64,000 bases of DNA, taken from NCBI RefSeq assembly GCF_900106665.1, contig NZ_FNNA01000003.1, positions 186,001-250,000 on the forward strand, written 5' to 3'. The notes under the pieces were generated by a model, which was not told the DNA's origin, did no database searches, and was given only the letters and a program-made list of their open reading frames with translations. This DNA is from Paracoccus sanguinis (GTDB lineage: Bacteria; Pseudomonadota; Alphaproteobacteria; Rhodobacterales; Rhodobacteraceae). Positions within the stretch are counted from its first letter, which is position 1. The number at the start of each line of letters is the position of its first letter. The position numbers were made by a program, and so were the translations under genes. Shown one piece after another: positions 34,634-43,102 of the stretch.

Positions 34634-36049
34634 TTATCGTCCCTTTGCGGCGCGCAGCGCCTGCATGATGCGGGCCGCGAGGCCGGGTTTCGTCACCTGC
34701 CGGGCGCGGCCGAGCCCCAGCGCGTCGTCGGGGATGTCGGCCGTGATCACCGAGCCCGAACCGGTCATCGCCCGCGCCCCCACACGCACCGGCGCCACCA
34801 GCATCGTGTCCGATCCGATGAAGGCGTCCGCGCCGATCTCGGTCCGGTGCTTGCCGACGCCGTCATAGTTGCAGGTCACCGTGCCCGCGCCGATGTTGGC
34901 GCGCTCGCCCACATGGGCGTCGCCGAGATAGGTCAGGTGGCCGACCTTCACGCCGGCGTCGAGCACGCTGTTCTTGATCTCGACGAAGTTCCCGACATGG
35001 ACGTCGCCGCCGAGTTCCGCGCCCGGGCGCAGCCGGGCGAACGGGCCGACCGTGGCGCCGGCGCTGACGTGGCAGCCCTCGAGATGGCAGAAGGGCAGGA
35101 TCTCGGCCCCGCTCTCGACCGTCACGCCGGGGCCGAACACCACGTTCTGCCCGATCACCGCATCGCGGCCGATGGCGGTGTCGGGGGCGAACCAGACCGT
35201 CGCGGGGTCGGCCAGCGCCACGCCCGCCTCGACGGCCTCGGCGCGCTTGCGGGCCTGGAACGCGGCCTCGGCGGCGGCGAGTTCGGCGCGGGTGTTGATC
35301 CCCAGCGTCTCGGCCTCGTCGCAGGTCACCACGGCCGCCGTGCGTCCCTCGGCGCGGGCAAGGCCCACGATGTCGGTGAGGTAGTATTCGCCGGCCGCGT
35401 TGTCGTTGCCGAGCCGGCCGACGAGCTCGGCCAGCAGCGCCGCCTCGACCGCCATGACGCCCGAATTGCAGAGCGCGACCTGCCGGGTCGCCTCGTCGGC
35501 ATCCTTGAACTCGACGATCCGGTCGAGCGTGTCGCCCTTGACGATCAGCCGCCCGTAGCGGCCGGGATCGGCGGCCTCGAACCCCAGCACGACCACGTCG
35601 GCGGGGTGCGCGGCCAGCGCCGCCAGCGTCTCGGCCGAGATGAAGGGCGTGTCGCCGTAAAGCACCACGACCCGGCCCGCGAACCCCTCGAGCAGCGGCA
35701 GCGCCTGCGCGACCGCGTGGCCGGTGCCGAGCTGCTCGGCCTGCAGCGCCACCTGCGCCTCGGGGTCGAGCTTGCCGACCGCCTTCGTCACCGCCTCGGC
35801 GCCGTGCCCCGCGACCACGACGACCCGCGCGGGGTCGAGGCTGCGCCCGGCGGCGAGGGCATGGCCGACCAGCGGCACGCCGCCCAGCCGGTGCAGCACC
35901 TTGGGCAGGTCCGACAGCATCCGGCTGCCCTGCCCCGCCGCCAGCACCACCAGCGCCACCGGCTGCGTCGCAGCGGACGCGACGTGCGAGTCCCCGGGGG
36001 CCACATGTTCCGAATGGCCCTGCCCGGCCGCGCGCTCGTCCGCCATCAT
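34634..36049 (-). CDS. glmU: Bifunctional GlmU: N-acetylglucosamine-1-P uridyltransferase / glucosamine-1-P acetyltransferase
   Basis: 471 residues. Pyrophosphorylase domain: LAAGQGSRMLSDLPKVLHRLGG and VVLYGDTPFIS. A left-handed beta-helix acyltransferase domain follows from about residue 260 with hexapeptide repeats (GRDAVIGQNVVFGPGVTV, GDAHVGERANIGAGTVTCNYDG). The start adds about 28 residues before the first strand; the ribosome site is weak, and an internal GTG just before VALVVLAAG is an alternative. It makes UDP-GlcNAc from the product of GlmS/GlmM. Confidence 0.95.
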   Translation of the reverse strand: MMADERAAGQGHSEHVAPGDSHVASAATQPVALVVLAAGQGSRMLSDLPKVLHRLGGVPLVGHALAAGRSLDPARVVVVAGHGAEAVTKAVGKLDPEAQVALQAEQLGTGHAVAQALPLLEGFAGRVVVLYGDTPFISAETLAALAAHPADVVVLGFEAADPGRYGRLIVKGDTLDRIVEFKDADEATRQVALCNSGVMAVEAALLAELVGRLGNDNAAGEYYLTDIVGLARAEGRTAAVVTCDEAETLGINTRAELAAAEAAFQARKRAEAVEAGVALADPATVWFAPDTAIGRDAVIGQNVVFGPGVTVESGAEILPFCHLEGCHVSAGATVGPFARLRPGAELGGDVHVGNFVEIKNSVLDAGVKVGHLTYLGDAHVGERANIGAGTVTCNYDGVGKHRTEIGADAFIGSDTMLVAPVRVGARAMTGSGSVITADIPDDALGLGRARQVTKPGLAARIMQALRAAKGR

Positions 36050-36145
36050 CCTGCCGTCCCGTCGTTTGTCCGGGGACTTCTAGCCACGCCGGGCGCGGTG
36101 TGAAAGGGTGCGGCCGCTCACAAGGTTTGACGAAAGGTTACGGGC

Positions 36146-36838
36146 GTGACGCAGAACGGCAGGGATCGCGGGACGGTGGTGTTCGACCTCGACGGAACGC
36201 TGGCCGACACGGCGGGCGACCTCATCGCCGCGGCCAACGCCTGTCTGGCCGCGCGCGGGCTGGGGCGGCCGCTCGACCCGGTGGCGGATGCGGGCATCGC
36301 CTTTCACGGCGGCCGGGCGATGCTGCGCGCGGGCTATGCGCGGGCGCCCGCCGAGATGCTGCTGCCGCCCGGCGCCGAGGACGAGGATTTCCCGCTGCTG
36401 CTCGACCACTACGGCAACTGCCTTGCCGACACGACGCGGCTTTATCCCGGCACCGAGGCCGCACTCGAGGCGCTGGCGGCGGCGGGCTACGCGCTCGCCG
36501 TCTGCACCAACAAGCCCGAGGCGCTGGCCGAGCGGCTGCTCGCCGCGCTGGGGGTGCGGGAGCGGTTCACCGCGCTCGTAGGGGCCGATACGCTGCCGGT
36601 GCGCAAGCCGGACCCGCGCCCCTACGCCGAAAGCGTGGCGCGGGCCGGGGGCACGGTGGCGCGGTCGTTTCTGGTCGGCGACACCGAGACGGATCTCAGG
36701 ACCGCGCGCGCCGCGGGCGTGCGGGTGGCGCTGGTCGGGTTCGGACCCGAGGGCGAGGGGATCGCGCGGCTCGGGCCGGACGCGATGCTGGAGGAGTTTG
36801 CGGCCCTGCCGGGGCTGGCGCGCGACTGGCTCGGCTGA
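36146..36838 (+). CDS. gph: Phosphoglycolate phosphatase (HAD family)
   Basis: 230 residues from a GTG at 36146 with GAAAGG upstream. HAD motifs: FDLDGTLADT with the nucleophilic aspartate, CTNKPEAL, KPDPRPY and VGDTETDLRTARAAGV. The helical cap sits between motif I and II (PLLLDHYGNCLADTTRLYPG). Phosphoglycolate phosphatase is the best family match and would supply the glycolate oxidase genes seen at 8-12 kb, though related HAD enzymes cannot be excluded. It is divergent from glmU. Confidence 0.88.
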   Translation: MTQNGRDRGTVVFDLDGTLADTAGDLIAAANACLAARGLGRPLDPVADAGIAFHGGRAMLRAGYARAPAEMLLPPGAEDEDFPLLLDHYGNCLADTTRLYPGTEAALEALAAAGYALAVCTNKPEALAERLLAALGVRERFTALVGADTLPVRKPDPRPYAESVARAGGTVARSFLVGDTETDLRTARAAGVRVALVGFGPEGEGIARLGPDAMLEEFAALPGLARDWLG

Positions 36839-36841
36839 GGC

Positions 36842-37888
36842 TCAGGCGCGGCGGGTCAGCGCGTCGAGCTCGGCCCTGAGCGCGGCGGGGTCGGCGTCGT
36901 CCGGCGGGCCGCGGCGGGCCAGAGCGGCCGTCGCGCGGGCGGCGGCGGCTTCGGACATCGGGCCTGCGGCCTCGGCCACGGCGGCGAACTCGGCCCGCGT
37001 CAGGTTGCAGACCAGCACGAGGTCGCAACCCGCGGCGATGGCGGCGGCGGCGCGCTCGGCCGGGGTGCCGGACAGCGCGTTCATCCCGATGTCGTCGCTC
37101 ATCAGAAGCCCGCCAAACCCGATCCGCTCGCGGATCAGCGCTATGGCGGCCGGCGAGGCCGTCGCCGGGCGGTCATCGAGCGCCGTCAACCGGATATGCG
37201 CGGTCATCCCCAGCGGCAGATCGGCGAGCGCCCGGAACGGCGCGAAGTCGCGGGCATCGAGCGCGTCGAGCGCCACGTCGAGCACCGGCAGGTCGTGGTG
37301 GCTGTCCACCCGCGCCCGCCCGTGCCCCGGCATGTGCTTGACGATCGGCAGCACGCCCGCGGCCATGAGCCCGTCGGCCGCCGCCCGGCCCATGCGGGCC
37401 ACGGTGTCGGTGTCGGTGCCGAAGCAGCGGTTGCGCAGGAAGGGATGGGTCTCGGCGTCCGCCACGTCGAGGCAGGGGGCGGCGTCGGCGTCGATGCCGA
37501 CCGCCCGCAGTTCCTGCCCCATCAGCCGGTGGCGCAGCGCCACCGCGCGGGCGCCGTCGGCGGCCGAATCCATCGCCGCAGGCCAGTCGGTCCAATGCGG
37601 CGCGGTCAGGCGCTGGACGCGCCCACCCTCCTGATCGACCATCACCACCGCGTCGCGGCCCACCGCCTCGCGCAGATCGGCGGTCAGGCGCGCGAGCTGC
37701 GCGGGGTCTGCGACGTTGCGGGCGAAGAGAATGAAGCCCCAGGGATCGGCGTCGCGCAGGAAGGCGCGCTCGTCCGCGCCGAGCGTCAGACCCTCGACGC
37801 CGAGGATCGTGGCGCCGTGCCGCGGACCCGGGGACGCGAACGCCCCGCCCGAGGGGGGCGGGGCGGGATTCGCAGGCGTCAGGCTCAC
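36842..37888 (-). CDS. nagZ: Beta-N-acetylhexosaminidase NagZ (GH3)
   Basis: 348 residues from a GTG at 37888 that overlaps the stop of the SPOR gene by 4 bases. GH3 motifs: GFILFARNVADP, VDQEGGRVQRL, IVKHMPGHGRARVDSHHDLPVL containing the conserved KH and the acid/base histidine loop, and GLLMSDDIGMNAL with the nucleophile aspartate. NagZ removes GlcNAc from anhydromuropeptides during cell-wall recycling, which fits its coupling to a peptidoglycan-binding SPOR protein. It is convergent with gph, 3 bases apart. Confidence 0.94.
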   Translation of the reverse strand: MSLTPANPAPPPSGGAFASPGPRHGATILGVEGLTLGADERAFLRDADPWGFILFARNVADPAQLARLTADLREAVGRDAVVMVDQEGGRVQRLTAPHWTDWPAAMDSAADGARAVALRHRLMGQELRAVGIDADAAPCLDVADAETHPFLRNRCFGTDTDTVARMGRAAADGLMAAGVLPIVKHMPGHGRARVDSHHDLPVLDVALDALDARDFAPFRALADLPLGMTAHIRLTALDDRPATASPAAIALIRERIGFGGLLMSDDIGMNALSGTPAERAAAAIAAGCDLVLVCNLTRAEFAAVAEAAGPMSEAAAARATAALARRGPPDDADPAALRAELDALTRRA

Positions 37889-39081
37889 TTCGCCGCCGCG
37901 GGGATGCAGTCGGTGCCGGCGGCGATCAGCGCGGCGCAGAACTTGCGCGCCTCGTCGCGCGTCTCGAACCCGGCCACGCGCAGGCGGTAGAACGTGCGCC
38001 CGCCGGCCTTGTGCTCCTGCACCAGCGGCGACTTGCCCGAGAACAGGTCGCCGTAGCGGCCCGACACGCGGCTCCATTCGCTTTCGGCGATGGCGCCCGA
38101 GTCGAAGGCGCCGATCTGGACCAGCGGCGCGCCGGACTTGACCACGGCCTGGGCGACGGCCGCGGCGGGCGGCTCGGCGGCGTCCGGGGTGGCCGCCTCG
38201 GCGCTCGCCGGCCCCTCGGGGGCGACGGCGGCCAGCGGCGCGGCGTCGTTGGCGACCGGCACCTGGCTCGCCGCGGCGATGCGGCGCGGGCGCGGCAGCG
38301 GCCGGGTCGGCGTGGTGACCGCCGGGGCGGCCCCGGCCTCGGCCAGCGCGGCGGTGATGGCGGTGTCCTGGGTCGGCAGCCCGGCCACGTCGGTGACGGC
38401 GGCCGAGGCGGCGACGCTGTCGGCCTCGAGTGGGGCGACCGCGGGCACGGCGGCCTGCTGTTCGGCGGCGAGGCGCGCGGCCTCGCTGTCCGTGAGGGCG
38501 ATGGCGGCGGGCGCCGGGGCCTCGACCGCTTCGCTCGTCACGGTGGGGTTCTGGGCGGTGGCGCCGAGTTCGCCCATCGCCACGTCCTGCCCGTCGAGCG
38601 CGGTCGGCGCGGGGGCGATCGCCACCTTCTCGGCGGCCTTGGCGTTGCCGCCGCCGGCGACGGTGTTCACCGCCAGCCCGGTGCGGTCGGTCAGCTCGCC
38701 GCCCGGCTCGTCGGGGGCGGTGCGGGCCTCGCCCTCGACCGCGCGGATCACCGGGACGCCCGAGACGTCGCGGACGATGAGCTGGTAGCCCCAGACGGCC
38801 AGCCCGACCATCAGCCCGACCGAGACGAGCGCGCCGAGGTAATGCGTCAGCCGCGCCACCCGGCCCAGCACGCCCTCGCGGTCCGAGAGCCGCGCGGCGC
38901 TGCCGGCGGCGGCGTAGCGGGTGGCGTCCCAGTCGTCGTCGTGCCAGTCGGGGTGCCATTCGGGCGCGGGCTCGCCGTGGCGGGCGCCATGCCAGTGGGT
39001 CGCGTGGCCCGGCGCGTCATCGGACAGCTGCCCGTCACGCGCATCCGCGTATCCGCCCGAGCGGAAATCCAGCACCGTCAT
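37885..39081 (-). CDS. SPOR-domain single-pass membrane protein
   Basis: 398 residues. An acidic, histidine-rich cytoplasmic N terminus (HWHGARHGEPAPEWHPDWHDDDWD) precedes one membrane span (about residues 77-99, YLGALVSVGLMVGLAVWGY). A long Ala/Pro/Thr-rich periplasmic linker leads to a C-terminal SPOR domain (about 315-395: PLVQIGAFDSGAIAESEW, GRTFYRLRVAGFETRDEARKFC). SPOR domains bind denuded septal glycan, so a division or cell-wall role is likely. Translationally coupled to nagZ downstream. Confidence 0.9.
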   Translation of the reverse strand: MTVLDFRSGGYADARDGQLSDDAPGHATHWHGARHGEPAPEWHPDWHDDDWDATRYAAAGSAARLSDREGVLGRVARLTHYLGALVSVGLMVGLAVWGYQLIVRDVSGVPVIRAVEGEARTAPDEPGGELTDRTGLAVNTVAGGGNAKAAEKVAIAPAPTALDGQDVAMGELGATAQNPTVTSEAVEAPAPAAIALTDSEAARLAAEQQAAVPAVAPLEADSVAASAAVTDVAGLPTQDTAITAALAEAGAAPAVTTPTRPLPRPRRIAAASQVPVANDAAPLAAVAPEGPASAEAATPDAAEPPAAAVAQAVVKSGAPLVQIGAFDSGAIAESEWSRVSGRYGDLFSGKSPLVQEHKAGGRTFYRLRVAGFETRDEARKFCAALIAAGTDCIPAAAK

Positions 39082-39162
39082 CGTCGTGTTCCTGCCTGTC
39101 CGCCGGGTGGTCCCGGTCGTCGTTCACTGCTCGTGCCCCGACAGGCTGCGCCGTTATCTCGT

Positions 39163-39184
39163 GCCCCGGTGCTCTGACCGGGGC
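39163..39184 (-). terminator. Hairpin just after argS
   Basis: GCCCCGGT (39163-39170) pairs perfectly with ACCGGGGC (39177-39184) around a 6-base loop, 2 bases past the argS stop. No U tract follows on the minus strand, so it may be an mRNA-stabilising end rather than an intrinsic terminator. Confidence 0.4.
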
Positions 39185-39186
39185 CC

Positions 39187-40932
39187 TCAGCGCATTTCCG
39201 TCGCCGGAGTCACGCCCAAGATACCCAAGCCCGCCGAAATGACAACGCCGACCGCACGGGCAAGCGCAATTTTCGCGGCTGTTGCAGACGGGTCACCCTC
39301 GGTGACGAAGCGCAGCTCAACCTCGTCGTTGCCGCGGTTCCAGAAGCCGTGCAGGTCCGAGGCGAGCTCGTAGAGGAAGAAGGCCACCCGGTGCGGCTCA
39401 TGCGCGCGGGCCGCGATCTCGACCGTGCGCGGCCACTCGGCGAGCTTGCGCATCAGCGCGAGCTGCGCGGGATGGGTGAGCTGCGACAGGTCCGCGGCGG
39501 CGAGCGCCGCGTCCGAGGTGTCCACGCCCATCTCGGCCGCGCGGCGCAGGACCGAGTTGATCCGGGCGCTGGCATACTGGACGTACCACACCGGGTTGTC
39601 CTTGGACTGCTCGAGCACCTTGTCGAAGTCGAAGTCGAGCGGTGCGTCGTTCTTGCGGGTCAGCATGTGGAAGCGGGTCACGTCGCGGCCCGCCTGCTCG
39701 ACCACGTCGCGCAGGGTGACGAAGGTGCCGGCGCGCTTGGACATCTTGAACGGCTCGCCGTTCTTGAACAGCCGCACGAGCTGGATCAGCTTGATGTCGA
39801 GCGGCACCCGCCCGTTCGAGAGCGCGTGCACCACCGCCGTCAGCCGCTTGACGTAGCCGCCGTGGTCGGCGCCGAAGACGTTGATGAGTTGGTCGTAGCC
39901 GCGGTCGATCTTGTCCCAGTGATAGGCGATGTCGGGGGCGAAATAGGTCCAGGCGCCGTCCGATTTCTTCACCGGCCGGTCCACGTCGTCCCCGAACGCG
40001 GTCGAGCGGAACAGCGTCTGCTCGCGCGCCTCCCAGTCCTCGGGCAGCTTGCCCTTGGGGGGCTCGAGCGTGCCCTCGTAGATCAGCCCGGCGCTTTCGA
40101 GCCGGGCGATGGCCGCCTCGATCCGGCCGGTGCCGTAGAGCGCCTTTTCCGACGAGAACACGTCCATCTCGACGCCCAGCAGGGCGAGGTCGGCGCGGAT
40201 CGTCTCCATCATCGCCTCGGTCGCGACCTCGCGCACCTCGGCCAGCCACTCAGCCTCGGGCTTGTCGAGCAGGCTGTCGCCGAACCGCGCCTTGAGCGCC
40301 TCGCCCACCGGGATCAGGTAGTCGCCGGGATAGAGCCCCTCGGCGATCTGCGGCTCGAGCCCGTGGGCCTCGCGGTAGCGCTCATAGGCCGAGCGGGCGA
40401 GCACGTCGACCTGCGCGCCGCCGTCGTTGACGTAGTATTCGCGCGTGACCTCGTGGCCGGCGAAGCCCAGCAGGCTGGCCAGCGCGTCGCCGAAGACCGC
40501 GCCGCGCATGTGGCCGACGTGCATCGGGCCGGTCGGGTTGGCGCTCACGAACTCGATGTTGATCCGCTCGCCCGCGCCCTGCGGCACGCGCCCGAAATCG
40601 GCCGGTGCGGCCAGCGCCGCAGCCATCACCTCGCGCCAGAGCGCGGGCGCGAGGCGCAGGTTCAGGAACCCCGGGCCGGCGACCTCGGCGGCCTCGATCC
40701 GCGGGTCGGTGCCCAGCCGGGCGGCCAGCGCCTCGGCGATCTCGCGCGGCTTCTTCGCGGCGGGCTTGGCCAGCACCATCGCGGCGTTGGTCGCCATGTC
40801 GCCATGCGCCGGATCGCGCGGCGGCTCGACCGCCACGGCGTCGAAGCTGAGCCCAGCGGGCAGCTCGCCCGCGTCGGTCATGGCGGTGAGCGCGTCGAGG
40901 ACAAGGGCGCGGATGTCGGCGAAGAGGTTCAT
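39187..40932 (-). CDS. argS: Arginyl-tRNA synthetase
   Basis: 581 residues, normal length. N-terminal additional domain, then [19 protein letters not shown] with the HIGH-type [23 protein letters not shown]-like region ([17 protein letters not shown]), [12 protein letters not shown] with KMSKR, and a C-terminal anticodon-binding helical domain ([16 protein letters not shown]). The argS-SPOR-nagZ order is common in Rhodobacteraceae. Confidence 0.97.
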   Translation of the reverse strand: MNLFADIRALVLDALTAMTDAGELPAGLSFDAVAVEPPRDPAHGDMATNAAMVLAKPAAKKPREIAEALAARLGTDPRIEAAEVAGPGFLNLRLAPALWREVMAAALAAPADFGRVPQGAGERINIEFVSANPTGPMHVGHMRGAVFGDALASLLGFAGHEVTREYYVNDGGAQVDVLARSAYERYREAHGLEPQIAEGLYPGDYLIPVGEALKARFGDSLLDKPEAEWLAEVREVATEAMMETIRADLALLGVEMDVFSSEKALYGTGRIEAAIARLESAGLIYEGTLEPPKGKLPEDWEAREQTLFRSTAFGDDVDRPVKKSDGAWTYFAPDIAYHWDKIDRGYDQLINVFGADHGGYVKRLTAVVHALSNGRVPLDIKLIQLVRLFKNGEPFKMSKRAGTFVTLRDVVEQAGRDVTRFHMLTRKNDAPLDFDFDKVLEQSKDNPVWYVQYASARINSVLRRAAEMGVDTSDAALAAADLSQLTHPAQLALMRKLAEWPRTVEIAARAHEPHRVAFFLYELASDLHGFWNRGNDEVELRFVTEGDPSATAAKIALARAVGVVISAGLGILGVTPATEMR

Positions 40933-41043
40933 GGATCACTCGGAATGCAGCTTGACCCTGCGATAGCGAAGCCGCCCCGCCACCGCAACCGCCCGCCACC
41001 GCGGGCGGCCCCCGCCGCAGCGGGCCAGCCGCGGGCAGGGCCG

Positions 41044-42924
41044 TCAGACGTCCAGCGCGTCGGCGTTGTCGTCGGCGGCGCGCTGCAGCCGGGTGTCGTT
41101 GGCCGCGGCGCGGATGCGGGCGGCGAGTTCCGGCGGGATCAGCGACACGATCCGAAGCCCGGGCTGGTCGGGGATGCGTTCGGGGTCCGAGACCATCACG
41201 ATCCGGTCGGCCTCGTCGTCGAGCGTCACCAGCGGGACGGCGCCCGGCCGGGCCGCGCGCCACTCCTCGACCCCGTATTCCTCGGTCAGCCGGGTGGTGC
41301 GGAACACCCAGCCCTCGGCCAGCATCTCGTTCAGCCGCGCCAGCGTCAGCCCGCCGCCGAACCCCTGCCCGCGCAGCTGGCTGGGCAGGCTGTGGCGCGG
41401 CCGGTCGTCGTTCTCGCGCGCGACCTGCCAGATCACCTCTCGGCCGAAATCGGGCGCGAGGTCGGTCGCCACCAGCGTGTTGTAGGCGTCGTTGTCCGAG
41501 GCCGCGACGACGTAAGTGTAGGCGAGGAACTCGACGTTCGTCTCGGCCGCCTCGCCCAGCACGTCGCCGTAATAGGTGGGCACCCCGGCCGTGCGGGCCG
41601 AGCGCAGGTGGTCGCGGTTGGGGTCGGTGACGAGCACCTCGACCCCCTCCTTGATCAGCGCCTGGGCGAGGCCGGTGGCGAAGGGCGAGCCGCCGACGAT
41701 CATCACCCCGGGCGTGTCGCCCGAGGTCAGCCCCAGCCGCCGCGCCAGCGGCCCGAGGGTGAAGCCGTGCAGGATCACCGTGGCCAGCACGAGGCAGAAG
41801 GCCAGCGGCGCGACCATCCCGCCGTCGGGCACGCCCTCGGCCACCAGCCGCTCGGCGAAGATCCCCGAGACGGCGACCAGCACCACCCCGCGCGGGCCGG
41901 TGAAGGCGATGAGCAGCCGCTCTTTCATCGGCAGGTTGGTGCCGATCAGCGACAGCATCACGGTCGCCGGCCGCACCAGCAGGATCACCGCCGCGATCAG
42001 CAGGACCGCGCGCCACGACAGCTGGGTGAGCTGCGAGAACTGGATCCCCGCGGCCAGGATGATGAACACGCCCGAGACGAGCAGCACCGTCGCTTGTTCC
42101 TTGAAGCGGTAAAGCTCGGTGTAGGACGGCAGGTTCGCGTTCGCCACGATCAGCCCCATCAGCGTCACCGCCAGCAGCCCGGATTCGTGCAGGATCGAGT
42201 CGGCCGCCGTGAAGGCGCCGATGACGGTGACGAACAGCACCGGCACCTTCATGTATTCGGGCACGATGTGGCGGCGGAACGCCTGCACGATGGCCCAGCC
42301 GGCGGCGATGCCGATCAGGCAGGCGGCCAGCACGCCCGGCACCACGCGGGCGAGCGCCTGGCCCCAGAAGAGCCCGGCGTTGGCGACCAGCACGATCTGC
42401 ATGGCCAGCGCCGCGGCGAGCGCGCCGATGGGGTCGTTGACGATCCCCTCCCACTGCAGGACCTGGGCGGGGCGGGTAACGAGCTTGGCCTGCCGCAGAA
42501 GCGGCGCGATCACGGTGGGGCCGGTGACGATCATGATCCCGCCGAAGACGAGCGACGCCTTCCAGCTCAGCCCGCCGATCCAGATCAGCGCCAGCGTGGA
42601 GAGCAGCCAGCCGAGCGGCGCGCCGACATAGACCAGCCGCCGCACCGCCGGGCGCGCATCCGCGAGGCGGTGGAAGTTGAGGGTCAGCCCGCCCTCGAAC
42701 AGGATCACCGACACGGCGAGCGACACCATCGGCGCGATCAGCGGGCCGATGTCGCGGGCGGGCACGAGGATGCCCGTGACCGGCCCGAGGAGGAGCCCCG
42801 CGGTCAGCATCAGCACGATCGCGGGCATCCGCAGCCGCCACGCCAGCCATTGCGCGCCGACCCCGGCCACGCCGATCACGGCAAAGGCCTCCATCGCGCT
42901 CAGTCCCGTCGTCGGTGTCGCCAT
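41044..42924 (-). CDS. Monovalent cation/proton antiporter with C-terminal RCK domain
   Basis: 626 residues. The first ~400 form a CPA1-type exchanger with about twelve membrane spans; VSLAVSVILFEGGLTL, TGPTVIAPLL and WEGIVNDPIGALAAA carry the conserved ND pair of the ion site. A Rossmann RCK/TrkA-N domain follows (GVMIVGGSPFATGLAQALIKEG, TYYGDVLGEAAETN, YTYVVAASDNDAYN) and a C-terminal TrkA-C-like part. NAD(H) or another nucleotide probably gates it. Whether Na+ or K+ is exchanged is not evident. Confidence 0.85.
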   Translation of the reverse strand: MATPTTGLSAMEAFAVIGVAGVGAQWLAWRLRMPAIVLMLTAGLLLGPVTGILVPARDIGPLIAPMVSLAVSVILFEGGLTLNFHRLADARPAVRRLVYVGAPLGWLLSTLALIWIGGLSWKASLVFGGIMIVTGPTVIAPLLRQAKLVTRPAQVLQWEGIVNDPIGALAAALAMQIVLVANAGLFWGQALARVVPGVLAACLIGIAAGWAIVQAFRRHIVPEYMKVPVLFVTVIGAFTAADSILHESGLLAVTLMGLIVANANLPSYTELYRFKEQATVLLVSGVFIILAAGIQFSQLTQLSWRAVLLIAAVILLVRPATVMLSLIGTNLPMKERLLIAFTGPRGVVLVAVSGIFAERLVAEGVPDGGMVAPLAFCLVLATVILHGFTLGPLARRLGLTSGDTPGVMIVGGSPFATGLAQALIKEGVEVLVTDPNRDHLRSARTAGVPTYYGDVLGEAAETNVEFLAYTYVVAASDNDAYNTLVATDLAPDFGREVIWQVARENDDRPRHSLPSQLRGQGFGGGLTLARLNEMLAEGWVFRTTRLTEEYGVEEWRAARPGAVPLVTLDDEADRIVMVSDPERIPDQPGLRIVSLIPPELAARIRAAANDTRLQRAADDNADALDV

Positions 42925-42962
42925 CCGGCCTGTTTCCCTCTTGCGACGACTCGGCGCCGGAA

Positions 42963-42991
42963 TTGACCTTGTGCCGGTTTTGCGCTAGGGG
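42963..42991 (+). promoter_or_regulatory. Possible sigma-70-type promoter of the helicase gene
   Basis: TTGACC (42963-42968) and TAGGGG (42986-42991) are 17 bases apart in the divergent region. The -35 is good for alphaproteobacteria, the -10 poor. The leader to the ATG at 43103 would be about 105 bases and begins with a GCCCGC/GCGGGC hairpin. Confidence 0.3.
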
Positions 42992-43102
42992 CCGCAAGCC
43001 CGCGTCCGGCGGGCAAGCCGAGGGGCGCATGGATGAGCCGCGTCCCGTGACCGCGCCCGAATGGCGCGTCGGACCGCGACGATACTCAACCGAAAGACCC
43101 CG